Both the position numbers and the translations under genes were made by a program. The notes below the pieces were generated by a model. That model saw nothing but the letters and a program-made list of their open reading frames with translations, was not told the DNA's origin and ran no database searches. A DNA stretch of 52,331 bases from Thermoplasmata archaeon (GTDB taxonomy: Archaea; Thermoplasmatota; Thermoplasmata; Lutacidiplasmatales; UBA184): NCBI GenBank assembly GCA_027365105.1, contig DAHXNZ010000011.1, positions 1-52,331 on the forward strand, written 5' to 3'. Positions 7,022 through 15,761 of the stretch are shown here, one piece after another. The first letter of the stretch is position 1. Each line of letters begins with the position of its first letter.

Positions 7022-10000
7022 CGCGCCTCCATCGGAGCCGCGGGGACCACCCCCTTCGGGCCGTCCCGCTCGTCGACGTCCCGGATATCCTCGAGCCTCA
7101 GCCCGACCACCCGGGAGCAGCCGTCCCCCCGCATCGTGACCCCGAAGATCCGGTGGGCGAACTTGAGGGTGACCTTCCGAAGGGAGATGACGATGAACTG
7201 GGCCTTTTCGGCGTTGTGCCGGAGCATCCGACCGACGTATTCGGAGTTGATGCCGTCGAGCGACATGTCGACCTCATCGAAGACGTAGAGAGGGCTCGGG
7301 TCGTGCCGTTGGACGGCGAAGATGAAGGCGAGGCTCGCGAGCGACTTCTCCCCGCCGGAGAGCTGCTCGAGCCGTTGGACGACCTTGCCGGTCGGGCTCG
7401 CCCGGATCAGGAGCCCCCCGGCCAGAGGGTCCGTGGGGTTCTCGAGCACGATCTCGCCGTGCCCCCCCGCCGACAGCTCGTGGTAGATCTCCTGGTACGC
7501 CGTGTTGACGTGGCCGACGATCTCGGTGATCTTCTCGCGCTTCTTGGTCTCGATCGCTTGGACCAGGCCCGTCAGCTCGGCCTTCTCGTTGGTCAGCCGG
7601 GCGACCTCCCCCTCGAACTCATCCAGTCGAGCCTTCTCCGCATCGTACTCCTCGACGGCGCGCTGGTTCACCGTACCCAGGGCATCGATCTGGCGGGTAA
7701 CCTGGGTGAGGGTACGCTGAAGTTCGTCGACCGCCACGACCGGCTCATCGGGCGCCGCGGGAGGCAGCTCCCGGAGGGCGGCCTCGACCTCGGCCAGGTG
7801 GGTCCGGGCGGCGGCAACCGCGACCTCCTCACGGTGGAGGAGCTCCTGCTGGCTCACCAGCGACTGCTCGACCTTGCCGAGGAGGCCCGCGACCTCGACC
7901 AGGCCCGCGTCGAGTTCCCGCTTGCGGGCGGCCTGCCGGCGCATCGCGTCGGACTGCTTGCTCTCGACGCCCCGGAGCCCCTCGAGGGCTTCGCGCGCCG
8001 CGGCAAGGTCCCGTTCGGTCCGCCCGACATCGGCCTGGCGGGCGGCCATCGATTCCCGGGCCGTGGACAGGAGGTTCTGCTTTTCGGTACGGGAAGCCTC
8101 GAGGGCTCTCCGGGAAGCCCGGACCCCCTCAAGCTCGCCGTTGACCCGGGAGTGGTCCGCGCCGGCCGCCTGGAGCTCCTCCTGGAGGGCGCGCAGCCGG
8201 GCCGAGAGGTTCTCGGGCAACTGGCCGAGATAGCTTTCCCGGGCCGCCTTGAGTCGGGTCTTGATCTCGTCCAGGGCCCGGGCCGCTTCGGTGACCCTCG
8301 ATTCGGCGTCCCGGAGGCTTGCCTCCGCCGCGGCCCGCTGCTGTTCGGCCGCCCGGATCCGCTCCCGGGACTGCTGAAGCCGGAGCTTCGCCTGGCCGAG
8401 CTCCCGCTCGAGGCTCTCCCGGTTACCCTGGGATTTGGAGTCCTCGATCGACCGCCGGGCGAGTTCTTCGCTGGTCTGCCGGATCTGGACGGTGATCGTC
8501 TGGAGTTCCTCACGGGCGGCCGCTTCGGCCGCGCTCTTCTCCCGGAGCTCCTCCCCGAGCCGCTTGAGTTCGACCGGACTGTCGAGCCCCCGACCCTGCG
8601 TCGAAGTGTCGAGGAACCCGCCCGTGATCGCCCCGGTCGCCTCAATGAGATCGCCCTGCAGGGTCACGAGCCGGACCCCACCCATCTGCTCCCGGGCGTG
8701 GGCGAGATCGTCCATGACGACCGTCTCGCCGAAGACGTACCAGAAGGCCGGGCGGAACGCTTCGTCGAACTTGACGAGGTCCAGGGCGAAGCCGGTCGCG
8801 CCGGCCGCGTGGGCGGCGACCAGCGACTTCCCGTGGGGCCGGCCCCCGAGCATCTTGTTGAGCGGAAGGAACGTCGCCCGGCCCCGCTTTTCCTGGCGGA
8901 GCAGCCGGATACACTCCTCGGCGACCTGGTCGCTTTCGACGACCAGGGCCTGGAACCGGCTCCCCGCCGCGACCTGGAGGGCCGTGCGGTGCTGGGCATC
9001 GAACGAGGCGAGCTCCTCGACCGTTCCGCGGATCCCCTGGACCTTCCCGAGGTTCCGCTGGGAAAGGAGGAAATCCACGGCGGCCCGAGGGCCGGACCGC
9101 CCGGTCGGGTCGCTGCGGGCCTTCAACCGGGCGTCCAGGGCACTGTACCGGCGATTGAGCTCCAGCAGCTCCCGGGAGAGCCGTTCGGTCGCCTCGCTCA
9201 GGCTCTTTTCCTTGGACCGCCACTGGAAGAGCTGCTTCTGCAGCTCCCCCGTCGTCGGGCCGTTTCCGGCCTTTCCCGGGGTCGCCTCCTTGAGCTGGAG
9301 CTGCAGGTCTTGGATCTCGACCTCCTTCGAGCGGTGATCGTCCTCGGCCTGGGCCTGGGCCCGCTCGCTGGTATCGAGGGCCCCCTTGGCGGCCTCGCGG
9401 CGCTCGACGGCCGACTGCCACTGGCCCTGGAGCTGGCCCTCCGATTTCTCGAGCTCCAGAACCTGCTTGCGGGAGCTGGCCAGCTTTCCTTTCGGTCCCG
9501 AGTCGCCGGTCAGATCGGCGATCTGCCGAGAGCGCTCGGACGACCGGCCCTCCAGTTCGGTCAGCTGCTTGGAGAGACTCGCTTCCGAGGCCTCGAGCTT
9601 CTTTGCGGTCTGGGCCATCTGATCGAGCTCCTCGGTGTACGCCCGCACTCGCGGCTCGATCTCCTCGATCCCTTCGCGCAGCTGGGTCAGCGTCGTCTCC
9701 AGACGCATGACGGCGAGGCGGCGGTCGTTGAGCTCCGCCTGGAACTTCTGGGCCCGCTCCCCGCCAATCTCGGCCATCTCCCGCTCGACCTGGGCGATTC
9801 CCGCCTGGACCGAAGCCCGGCGCTCGAGGAGGGAGTTCCGCTCCTTCTGCAGCCGGTCGATCTGGGCCTGGAAGTCGGTGAGTTGGCGCTCTCGGGTCGC
9901 GACCTCCTGACGGGCCGCGAGCTGGCCCGCTCGGGCGAGGCGGGCCTCGGTCTTCTTCCGCTCTTCCAAGAGCGCCGTATACTGGATGGCGAGCAGCCGC

Positions 10001-10641
10001 TGGGACTCGAGCCCGGTGAGTCGCCCCTTGATCTCGCCGAGGAGGGTGCGGATCCGGTCGAGGTTGGCCTCCAGATCGGTCTTCTTGGCCTCCGCCCGGT
10101 CCAGTTCCTCATCATACTGGGAGATCCCCGCGAGCCGCTCGACGAGCTGCCGCCGCGGGACCGGGCCCATGCTGACGATCTTGTTGACGTCCCCCTGCTG
10201 AACGAGGTTGTACCCGTCCCCCGAAAGCCGGGCGTGGGAGAGCAGGGCGTCGATCTCGCCCTGGGTCGTTCGCTTCCCGTTGACATAGAAGTAGGAGTAG
10301 TACCCGTCCGGGTCGCTGGGCATCAGCTTCACGTACCGGGTGACCTCGACCTCGGGGGACTCGAGCGGCAGCATGCGATCCTGGTTGTCGAACACCAGGG
10401 AGACCTCGCACTCGCTCGCCGGCTTCTTGGCGGCGCCGCCGTTGAAGAAGAGGTGGGTCAGGCGGTCGGCGCGCAGGGCCTTGGAACTCGTGGGACCCAG
10501 GACGAAGAGGATGGCATCGGAGATGTTCGACTTTCCCATCCCGTTCGGGCCCGCGACCCCCGTGAATCCCGGCTCGAACGGGATCTCCGCGGCCCCAGCG
10601 AACGACTTGAAATTCCGCACCTTGAGCTTCTTCAGATACAT
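7018..10641 (-). CDS. smc: chromosome segregation protein SMC
   Basis: A full-length 1207-residue condensin ATPase that compacts and segregates the chromosome. Walker A GPNGMGKS is at residues 31-38, with Met where Ser or Cys is common. Two long coiled coils, rich in Glu, Arg, Gln and Ala, flank a hinge at about residues 510-670 (RGTVEELASFDAQHRTAL, GAITGGFLD). The C-terminal head carries the ABC signature LSGGEKSLASLA and Walker B LYVFDEVDMSLDG. First gene of smc-scpA-scpB. A TATA box and a tandem TTTGTCAG repeat lie upstream. Confidence 0.97.
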   Translation of the reverse strand: MYLKKLKVRNFKSFAGAAEIPFEPGFTGVAGPNGMGKSNISDAILFVLGPTSSKALRADRLTHLFFNGGAAKKPASECEVSLVFDNQDRMLPLESPEVEVTRYVKLMPSDPDGYYSYFYVNGKRTTQGEIDALLSHARLSGDGYNLVQQGDVNKIVSMGPVPRRQLVERLAGISQYDEELDRAEAKKTDLEANLDRIRTLLGEIKGRLTGLESQRLLAIQYTALLEERKKTEARLARAGQLAARQEVATRERQLTDFQAQIDRLQKERNSLLERRASVQAGIAQVEREMAEIGGERAQKFQAELNDRRLAVMRLETTLTQLREGIEEIEPRVRAYTEELDQMAQTAKKLEASEASLSKQLTELEGRSSERSRQIADLTGDSGPKGKLASSRKQVLELEKSEGQLQGQWQSAVERREAAKGALDTSERAQAQAEDDHRSKEVEIQDLQLQLKEATPGKAGNGPTTGELQKQLFQWRSKEKSLSEATERLSRELLELNRRYSALDARLKARSDPTGRSGPRAAVDFLLSQRNLGKVQGIRGTVEELASFDAQHRTALQVAAGSRFQALVVESDQVAEECIRLLRQEKRGRATFLPLNKMLGGRPHGKSLVAAHAAGATGFALDLVKFDEAFRPAFWYVFGETVVMDDLAHAREQMGGVRLVTLQGDLIEATGAITGGFLDTSTQGRGLDSPVELKRLGEELREKSAAEAAAREELQTITVQIRQTSEELARRSIEDSKSQGNRESLERELGQAKLRLQQSRERIRAAEQQRAAAEASLRDAESRVTEAARALDEIKTRLKAARESYLGQLPENLSARLRALQEELQAAGADHSRVNGELEGVRASRRALEASRTEKQNLLSTARESMAARQADVGRTERDLAAAREALEGLRGVESKQSDAMRRQAARKRELDAGLVEVAGLLGKVEQSLVSQQELLHREEVAVAAARTHLAEVEAALRELPPAAPDEPVVAVDELQRTLTQVTRQIDALGTVNQRAVEEYDAEKARLDEFEGEVARLTNEKAELTGLVQAIETKKREKITEIVGHVNTAYQEIYHELSAGGHGEIVLENPTDPLAGGLLIRASPTGKVVQRLEQLSGGEKSLASLAFIFAVQRHDPSPLYVFDEVDMSLDGINSEYVGRMLRHNAEKAQFIVISLRKVTLKFAHRIFGVTMRGDGCSRVVGLRLEDIRDVDERDGPKGVVPAAPMEAR

Positions 10642-10687
10642 CGTTGCCTCACCACGACCCTTGGATCCAGAGACCGGCCAATGCCTG

Positions 10688-10706
10688 TTTGTCAGACATT
10701 TGTCAG
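10688..10706 (-). promoter_or_regulatory. tandem 8-bp repeat at the smc transcription start (candidate operator)
   Basis: TTTGTCAG occurs at 10688-10695 and again at 10699-10706, a period of 11 bp, or about one helical turn. The junction also contains the near-palindrome TGTCAGACA. The pair lies directly downstream of the smc TATA box, at and just after the expected transcription start, where a bound repressor would block initiation. Confidence 0.4.
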
Positions 10707-10728
10707 CAGCCGCCTTTCGGGCGCGGGC

Positions 10729-10737
10729 TATTTAACC
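10729..10737 (-). promoter_or_regulatory. TATA box of smc-scpA-scpB
   Basis: The minus-strand sequence GGTTAAATAG is a strong archaeal TATA match. It predicts transcription starting near 10706 and a leader of about 65 bases before the smc ATG at 10641. Confidence 0.55.
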
Positions 10738-10891
10738 GTATGGCCGGAGAAGAATCGGGACCGATGGGCCGGGGCCTCGGAGGGCCGGGCCCCGGCCCAC
10801 GGATCCCCCGCCGGCCGGTCCCGGCATGGCCCGGCCCGCTCCCGAGCCGCCGGAGGGGCGGACTCCCGAGATGCCGACGCTGTGAAAATGC

Positions 10892-10897
10892 TTTAAG
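10892..10897 (+). promoter_or_regulatory. possible TATA box of the nitroreductase-ITPase operon
   Basis: TTTAAG in the context GCTTTAAGCGG is the only AT-rich promoter-like site before the ATG at 10989. It would imply a leader of roughly 70 bases containing the hairpin at 10938-10957. Confidence 0.3.
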
Positions 10898-10988
10898 CGG
10901 CCTTGGTTGATACCGGTCAGATGGATCGCCGCCCCTTGGAGGGATGATTTCCCCTCCCACCGAACGACCGAGCCTGGATTAGTCAGAG

Positions 10989-11528
10989 ATGGACGTTCTG
11001 GAGGCTATCCGCTCGTATCGGCCGTGCGGTCAATTTGACCCCCGGCCGGTGCCTCCCGAGAAGCTCCAGACCGTCCTCTCGGCCGCCCGTCTGGCCCCGT
11101 CCCACCAGAACCTCCAACCCTGGCGCTTCGTGATCGCTCAGGACGACGAGCACCGTCGGCAGCTGGCCCAGGCCTGCTCCCGGGGAGCTAAGCTGGTCCT
11201 GGAGGCGCCCGCCACCATCGTGGCCTTCGAGGTGGAGGAGGACATCCCCATCACGGTAGGGGGGTTCATGTCGGCCTATCCCCTTGACGTGGCCGTCGCG
11301 GTCTCCCTCCTCCAGCTGGCCGCGACCGCCGAGGGCCTCGGCACCCAATGGATCGTCGAGTTCAACGAGCAGAAGGTCCGCCAGGTCCTCCAGGTCGCGG
11401 ACGGAATCCACCCCATCGCTGTGATCCCGATCGGATTTCCGGCGCCGGTCAACGGGGGTCGCCCCCCCGCCCCCGAAGGCCGCAAGAGCCCGGGCGAGAT
11501 CATCGCCTACGACGCGTACCCGTGGTGA
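10989..11528 (+). CDS. nitroreductase family flavoprotein
   Basis: A 179-residue member of the FMN-dependent nitroreductase superfamily. The N-terminus, MDVLEAIRSYRPCGQFDPRP, has the usual conserved Arg-Ser-x-Arg contact to the FMN phosphate. LAPSHQNLQPWRFVIAQD matches the SxxNxQPW motif, and LLQLAATAEGLGTQWIVEF matches the helix near the flavin. The physiological substrate cannot be told from sequence. The stop overlaps the GTG start of the ITPase gene (GTGA, 11525-11528), indicating coupled translation. Confidence 0.9.
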   Translation: MDVLEAIRSYRPCGQFDPRPVPPEKLQTVLSAARLAPSHQNLQPWRFVIAQDDEHRRQLAQACSRGAKLVLEAPATIVAFEVEEDIPITVGGFMSAYPLDVAVAVSLLQLAATAEGLGTQWIVEFNEQKVRQVLQVADGIHPIAVIPIGFPAPVNGGRPPAPEGRKSPGEIIAYDAYPW

Positions 11529-12130
11529 ATCGGGCGTCTCGGGCCACCCCCGGCCCCCGGATCAAGTTCGCGACGCGCAATCCCGGAAAGCTCCGCGAGG
11601 TCCGTGAGATCCTCGGCGGTTTCGGGGTCAGGGTCGAGCCGCTGCCGACGCGCTTTGTCGAGCCGCAGGCCGACGACCTCGCGGTGGTGGTGCGCGCCAA
11701 GTTGGAGGCCCTCCGCTCCATCCGAAGTCCGGTGCTGGTGGAGGATTCGGGGCTCTTCCTCCCCGGTCTCGGCGGCTTCCCGGGCGTTTACTCAGCCTAC
11801 GTCTCCGAGCTCTGGGGGGGTCCGAAGCGGTTTCGGCCGCTGCTGCGGGCCCTGGAAGGGTCTTCCCGGAAGGCGATCTTCCGCACCGTCGCCGGGGTGT
11901 CGATCCGCGGGCGCGACACCCTCTTTGTGGGAGAGTCCCTCGGGAGTGTGGCTCGTCGGCCGCGGGGTTCGGGCGGATTCGGATACGACCCGATCTTCGT
12001 CCCGGGGGGAGAACACCGCACCTTCGCCGAAATGGGCGCGGAGGAGAAGCACCGCTACTCCCATCGGGGCCGGGCGCTCCGGAAGGTCGGACGCTTTTTG
12101 CTCCGACAGAGCCTGTCCGGTCCCCCTTAG
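11525..12130 (+). CDS. non-canonical purine NTP pyrophosphatase (RdgB/HAM1 family)
   Basis: Predicted to hydrolyse ITP, XTP and dITP to monophosphates, cleaning the nucleotide pool. The 201-residue protein has the family signatures FATRNPGKLREVREIL near the N-terminus, LVEDSGLFLPGLGGFPGVYSA in the middle, and RGSGGFGYDPIFVP followed by TFAEMGAEEKHRYSHRGRA at the C-terminus. The GTG at 11525 was chosen because it overlaps the previous stop and leaves only a short N-terminal extension. The 3' end overlaps the convergent epimerase gene by 4 bases. Confidence 0.93.
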   Translation: MNRASRATPGPRIKFATRNPGKLREVREILGGFGVRVEPLPTRFVEPQADDLAVVVRAKLEALRSIRSPVLVEDSGLFLPGLGGFPGVYSAYVSELWGGPKRFRPLLRALEGSSRKAIFRTVAGVSIRGRDTLFVGESLGSVARRPRGSGGFGYDPIFVPGGEHRTFAEMGAEEKHRYSHRGRALRKVGRFLLRQSLSGPP

Positions 12131-13110
12131 CCGGTCCGGGGAGGCTCCAGCGTCTGCGACTCCGCGTTCCGCACCAGGTCGACCAGGTCGCCCGCGAGGG
12201 AGTGGCGAAGCCGGATCCCGAGGAGTTCGAGCGACGCGCGGGGATCGACCGTGAACCGCTCGTCGAGGAGTTCTACGTCCCCCCGGGGATTCGGCACGAT
12301 ATCGATCCGAAGCGGCGGCGCCTCCGGGTGGACCACCCTCCGGGCGGCCTCGACCAGGTGGGCCACGCCGAGGACCGAATGGTCCTCTCCGCTCGCCACC
12401 AGGACTCGGCTCCAGCGGTCCGGAACCGTTCCGTCGGCCAGGTGACGGGCGACGGATGCCCACGCGGCGGCCACGTCTTCGATGTGGACGAAATCGCGCC
12501 GCTGGGTGCCCGGGGCATTCACCGTCAGCGTCCCGGAGACGGCCTGGCGGGCGAAGAGGTTGATCACATTGCCCTTGCCGATTGGCCGTCCTCCGACCTC
12601 ATAGGTCCCGTAGAGGTTGCTCATTCGGAGCGCCAGTGACGGGACCGACGCGAGCCGTTCCCGAAGCACGATCGCCTCGCCTTCGGCCTTCTGTCGGGCG
12701 TACTCGTGGGTCGGCGCCGCCGGGGTCGCCTCGGTCACCGGGAGCCGCTCGGGCCGGCCGACAACCGAGAGGCTGCTCGCCAGCGCGACCGGGATCCGAC
12801 GGGCATGGCAGAACTCGGCGAGGCGGGCCGTGCCCTCGATGTTGACCCGTCGGGAGCCGACCGGGTCTTGGGCGCAGGCCATCACCCCCGAGACCGCGGC
12901 GAGGTGGAGCACGGCGTCGCAGTCCGAGAGGTAGGCGAGCGCGGCGGGAGACGCAAAGTCCTCCCGGCACAGCGGAAGCTCCGGCGGCGGGGTGGAGACT
13001 GGGCCGGTCATGTTGTCGACCAGACGGAGCTCGCAGGTGGTCCGGCGCAGGGCCTGGACGATCGCTCCGCCGATGTACCCCGCGGCTCCGGTGATGCCGA
13101 TCGTGGTCAT
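12127..13110 (-). CDS. NAD-dependent epimerase/dehydratase (extended SDR)
   Basis: A 327-residue extended short-chain dehydrogenase/reductase, likely acting on a nucleotide sugar. The NAD-binding GITGAAGYIGGA (GxxGxxG) is at residues 5-16. HLAAVSGV follows, then the catalytic YARQK (YxxxK), with a Ser-containing ASSLSVVG upstream. The C-terminal half contains RRDFVHIEDVAAAW, common in UDP-glucose 4-epimerase-like enzymes. It is transcribed away from two glycosyltransferases, so a role in making a sugar donor for them is plausible but unproven. No strong TATA box is seen upstream. Confidence 0.87.
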   Translation of the reverse strand: MTTIGITGAAGYIGGAIVQALRRTTCELRLVDNMTGPVSTPPPELPLCREDFASPAALAYLSDCDAVLHLAAVSGVMACAQDPVGSRRVNIEGTARLAEFCHARRIPVALASSLSVVGRPERLPVTEATPAAPTHEYARQKAEGEAIVLRERLASVPSLALRMSNLYGTYEVGGRPIGKGNVINLFARQAVSGTLTVNAPGTQRRDFVHIEDVAAAWASVARHLADGTVPDRWSRVLVASGEDHSVLGVAHLVEAARRVVHPEAPPLRIDIVPNPRGDVELLDERFTVDPRASLELLGIRLRHSLAGDLVDLVRNAESQTLEPPRTG

Positions 13111-13181
13111 CGGGCGCTCACCGTTCGGGGGGGTATCAGGTTTGAGGGGCGGCTGTCGGGGGCTTCCTCCGGACGCAAAGG

Positions 13182-13188
13182 CTTACTC
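13182..13188 (+). promoter_or_regulatory. weak TATA-like box of the glycosyltransferase pair
   Basis: CTTACTC is centred about 25 bp before the GTG at 13210. It is a poor consensus match but sits at the right distance for a leaderless start. Confidence 0.25.
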
Positions 13189-13209
13189 GGAAGCGGCGTT
13201 CGACCGGGC

Positions 13210-14355
13210 GTGTGGGTGGTCCTGGCGAGCCATCGATACCCGCCGGCGACCGGTGGGTCGGAACGGATCGCCGAACTCATCGCCACCGGGCTGGTTCGCC
13301 GGGGCCACCGGGTGACGGTCGTGACCGCCCGCGAACCCGCGACCCCGGACCGGGAGGAGCGCGACGGCGTCGAGGTGATCCGGCTCGCGCTACGTCCGGT
13401 GGGCGGCGTCCGGTTCCCGATCCGCTACCTTCGTACCCTGCGTTCGCTGCCCGCCGACCTTTTCCACCTCTCGGGGAACCGAATCTGGTGCGCCGACTTT
13501 TACCTCCCCTTCCAGCGCCTCTTCGAGTGGCCCCAGGTGGTGACCGGGCACGGATTCTACCAGTACGCGATCCATCCGGGCCGGTGGGATCGGTGGTACT
13601 TCGAGCGGTATTACGTCGGGCGGCTCAAGGGGGTCGATGCCTACGCCGCCATCTCGGAGCTCGAGCGCGGCCAACTGATCCGATGGGGCCTCCCCGCCGA
13701 CCGGATCGAGCGGGTCCCGAACGGGATCGCGCTCGCCGAATTCGACCCGCCGGTCGACCCGCCCGCGGAGTTCCGGGAGGCGTGGGGGTTGCGCAGCCCC
13801 TTGGTCGCCCTCTACGTCGGGGGGTTCTTCGAGAACAAGCGGGTCGATCGACTGGTTCGGGCATTGGCGGCCCGGGACGGCCGCTGGGGGCTCGTCGTCT
13901 ACGGCCCCGACCGGGCCGCTCCCCCCTTCGACGCCGGGAGCGTCGGTCGGCTCGCCGCCGAGCTTCGGGTCCCGTTCCGCTGGATGGGGGTCCGGCCACG
14001 ACCGGAGGTCCGCGCGGCGCTCCGGGCGGCCGATCTCGTCGCCCTCGGGAGCAGCTACGAGGGATTCGGCCTCCTGCTGCTCGAGGCCATGGCGTCGGCC
14101 CGGCCCTTCGTCAGCTTTGACGTGGGGGTCGCCCGGGAGCTGGCCGAGACCGGCGCCGGCCGGGTGGTCGGGACCGTATCAGAGTTCGGGGGTGCCCTGG
14201 CGGAGTACGAAGATGCCGAGCGGAGGGCGGCGTCGGGGGCGATGGGGCGGGCGGCGGTCTCCCGGTGGTCGGATCAGGCGATGGTCGATCGCTATCTCGC
14301 CGTCTATGGGCGGGCGATGGCCCGGCGGGCGGAGCGATCTGGACGGTCGATATGA
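13210..14355 (+). CDS. glycosyltransferase family 4 protein
   Basis: A 381-residue GT-B fold retaining glycosyltransferase. The N-terminal domain begins WVVLASHRYPPATGGSE, the donor/acceptor cleft start of GT4 enzymes. The C-terminal domain has VALYVGGFFENKRVDRLVRA and the EGFGLLLLEAMASARPFV motif (Glu-x7-Glu) that binds the nucleotide-sugar donor. The frame is open far upstream, but homology begins at this GTG and a weak TATA box fits. The stop overlaps the ATG of the next glycosyltransferase in ATGA. Likely role: building a surface or protein-linked glycan. Confidence 0.9.
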   Translation: MWVVLASHRYPPATGGSERIAELIATGLVRRGHRVTVVTAREPATPDREERDGVEVIRLALRPVGGVRFPIRYLRTLRSLPADLFHLSGNRIWCADFYLPFQRLFEWPQVVTGHGFYQYAIHPGRWDRWYFERYYVGRLKGVDAYAAISELERGQLIRWGLPADRIERVPNGIALAEFDPPVDPPAEFREAWGLRSPLVALYVGGFFENKRVDRLVRALAARDGRWGLVVYGPDRAAPPFDAGSVGRLAAELRVPFRWMGVRPRPEVRAALRAADLVALGSSYEGFGLLLLEAMASARPFVSFDVGVARELAETGAGRVVGTVSEFGGALAEYEDAERRAASGAMGRAAVSRWSDQAMVDRYLAVYGRAMARRAERSGRSI

Positions 14356-15602
14356 GGCCGATCCGGATCCTTCGGATCCACAGCTGGGACGGCCGGATCG
14401 GCGGGGCCGAGAACTACGTCCACGCCATCGATCGCGCCCTGGCTCCCCGGGGGTTCGAAAGCCGTCTTCTGTCCCTCGTCAGCACCCTCCCCGACACGGC
14501 CGCCCCGGCCGAAGCCTTCATCCGGGTCCCGCCCCCCCGCCCCCGCCGCTACCTTTCCGACCTCCGGGCGCGCGGCCCCGTGGCGCGGGCCATCACTGAA
14601 GCCTGTCGGGAGTTTGCACCGGACCTCATCCACCTGCACCACTTCGATGCCGCCTTCGCCGAGGTGGCGGCGGCGCTCCAACCGACCCGGGTGCCGATCC
14701 TCTTCACCGCCCACGACGCCGAGCTGGTCTGCCCGAACGGACAGTTGGTCCGACCGGGGGGCATCATCTGCGAAGGCGGCATCCGGCCCCGGTGCCGGTT
14801 CACCGGGTGCCCCGTGGGCTGGGGGCTTCCCTACGAACTCGCCCAGCGGGCGGTCTTCGACCGGTATCTGGCCCCCCGGATCCGCGCCTACCTCTGCCCG
14901 AGCGAGTCGCTCTGCCGCTACCTCGGCGCCCACGGCTACCGGCCGACGGTCCATCTCCCCTCCTTTGCGGCCCTTCCGCAGGAGATCGCCCGGGCCGCTC
15001 CCGACTATCCGGAGCCCTCGGAACCCCTGACGATTGGATTCCTCGGCCGGGTCGAGCTCTACAAGGGGCTCCACGATCTGGTCGACGCGGTGGTCCTGCT
15101 GCGCCGACGGCTTGCCGGGGTCCGGTTGGCCATCGCCGGGGCCGGAGCCGCGGACCGGGAACTGGACCAGTACCTCGCCGAGCGGGGGGTCGCCGACGTC
15201 ACCCGCCACTACGGCGTGGTCGGTGGTCCGGCCAAGGAGGAGTTCTTCCGGTCGATCCACCTTCTCGTCGTTCCCTCCAACAAGTTTGAAAACACCCCCT
15301 TGAGCGCCATGGAGGCGATGGCCCGTGCCCGGCCGGTCGTCGGGACCGATATCGGGGGGATCCCCGAGGTTCTCGGGGCGGACCTCGCGGGCCTCGTGGT
15401 CCCCATCTCCAGCCCCGGGAGGCTGGCGGACGTGCTGGAGCACCTGCTTACCCACCGACCGGAGGCAATTCGGTTGGGGCAGCTGGCCCGCCAGCGCGCC
15501 CTCCAGGTGTACACGGAGGACCACCACGTCGATCGATTGGTCGAGGTCTACCGGACCGTGCTGGGATCGCCGACGCTTCCGAGGAGCCCTTCTCCTCGGT
15601 AG
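14352..15602 (+). CDS. glycosyltransferase family 4 protein
   Basis: A second GT-B glycosyltransferase, 416 residues, coupled to the previous one by a 4-base overlap. The start is ILRIHSWDGRIGGAENYV. The middle carries a cysteine cluster (CPNGQL, ICEGG, RCRFTGC) seen in a subset of GT4 enzymes. The C-terminal domain has IGFLGRVELYKGLHDLVDAV and the donor-binding ENTPLSAMEAMARARPVVG. With its partner and the divergent epimerase it probably forms a small glycan-synthesis locus. The acceptor and sugar are unknown. Confidence 0.9.
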   Translation: MRPIRILRIHSWDGRIGGAENYVHAIDRALAPRGFESRLLSLVSTLPDTAAPAEAFIRVPPPRPRRYLSDLRARGPVARAITEACREFAPDLIHLHHFDAAFAEVAAALQPTRVPILFTAHDAELVCPNGQLVRPGGIICEGGIRPRCRFTGCPVGWGLPYELAQRAVFDRYLAPRIRAYLCPSESLCRYLGAHGYRPTVHLPSFAALPQEIARAAPDYPEPSEPLTIGFLGRVELYKGLHDLVDAVVLLRRRLAGVRLAIAGAGAADRELDQYLAERGVADVTRHYGVVGGPAKEEFFRSIHLLVVPSNKFENTPLSAMEAMARARPVVGTDIGGIPEVLGADLAGLVVPISSPGRLADVLEHLLTHRPEAIRLGQLARQRALQVYTEDHHVDRLVEVYRTVLGSPTLPRSPSPR

Positions 15603-15713
15603 CCGGTCCGCCGCCCGCCGGGGTCCAACCCCACGGGAACTCCCCCGCGGAATCGAGCCCGAAGGCGGGCCGAGTTCCGCTCGTGCAAGAAAAGTGGGAA
15701 GGAATGGGTTGGA

Positions 15714-15737
15714 CCCCTTCCCAGACGGGGGAAGGGG
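15714..15737 (-). terminator. candidate terminator hairpin after the thermosome gene
   Basis: CCCCTTCCC (15714-15722) and GGGAAGGGG (15729-15737) form a 9-bp stem with a 6-base loop, 24 bases beyond the thermosome stop. About 20 bases further, on the minus strand, is a T-rich tract (ACTTTTCTT, near 15687-15695), which suits archaeal termination better than the hairpin alone. Confidence 0.45.
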
Positions 15738-15761
15738 TGGCTCGAAGTCGAGGGTACGGGT

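Larger units (their letters stand above)
10642..10988. other. 347-base divergent intergenic region between smc and a nitroreductase gene
   Basis: No convincing gene was found. On the minus strand it holds the smc TATA box (10729-10737) and tandem TTTGTCAG repeats. On the plus strand there is a TTTAAG box (10892-10897) and a small hairpin, GGAGGG/CCCTCC (10938-10957), which would lie in a roughly 70-base leader of the downstream gene. The middle part (10745-10885) is extremely G/C-rich and nothing in it is recognised. Confidence 0.6.

Noticed and set aside
7153-10896. A frame of more than 1200 codons on the plus strand opposite smc
   Set aside because: It is a mirror of the SMC coiled-coil codons (Leu/Glu/Arg/Gly repetition) without motifs; the minus-strand gene has full ABC-ATPase signatures.
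12706-13209. N-terminal extension of the first glycosyltransferase into the epimerase gene
   Set aside because: The extension is antisense to the epimerase and Arg/Gly-rich; glycosyltransferase homology starts at the GTG at 13210.
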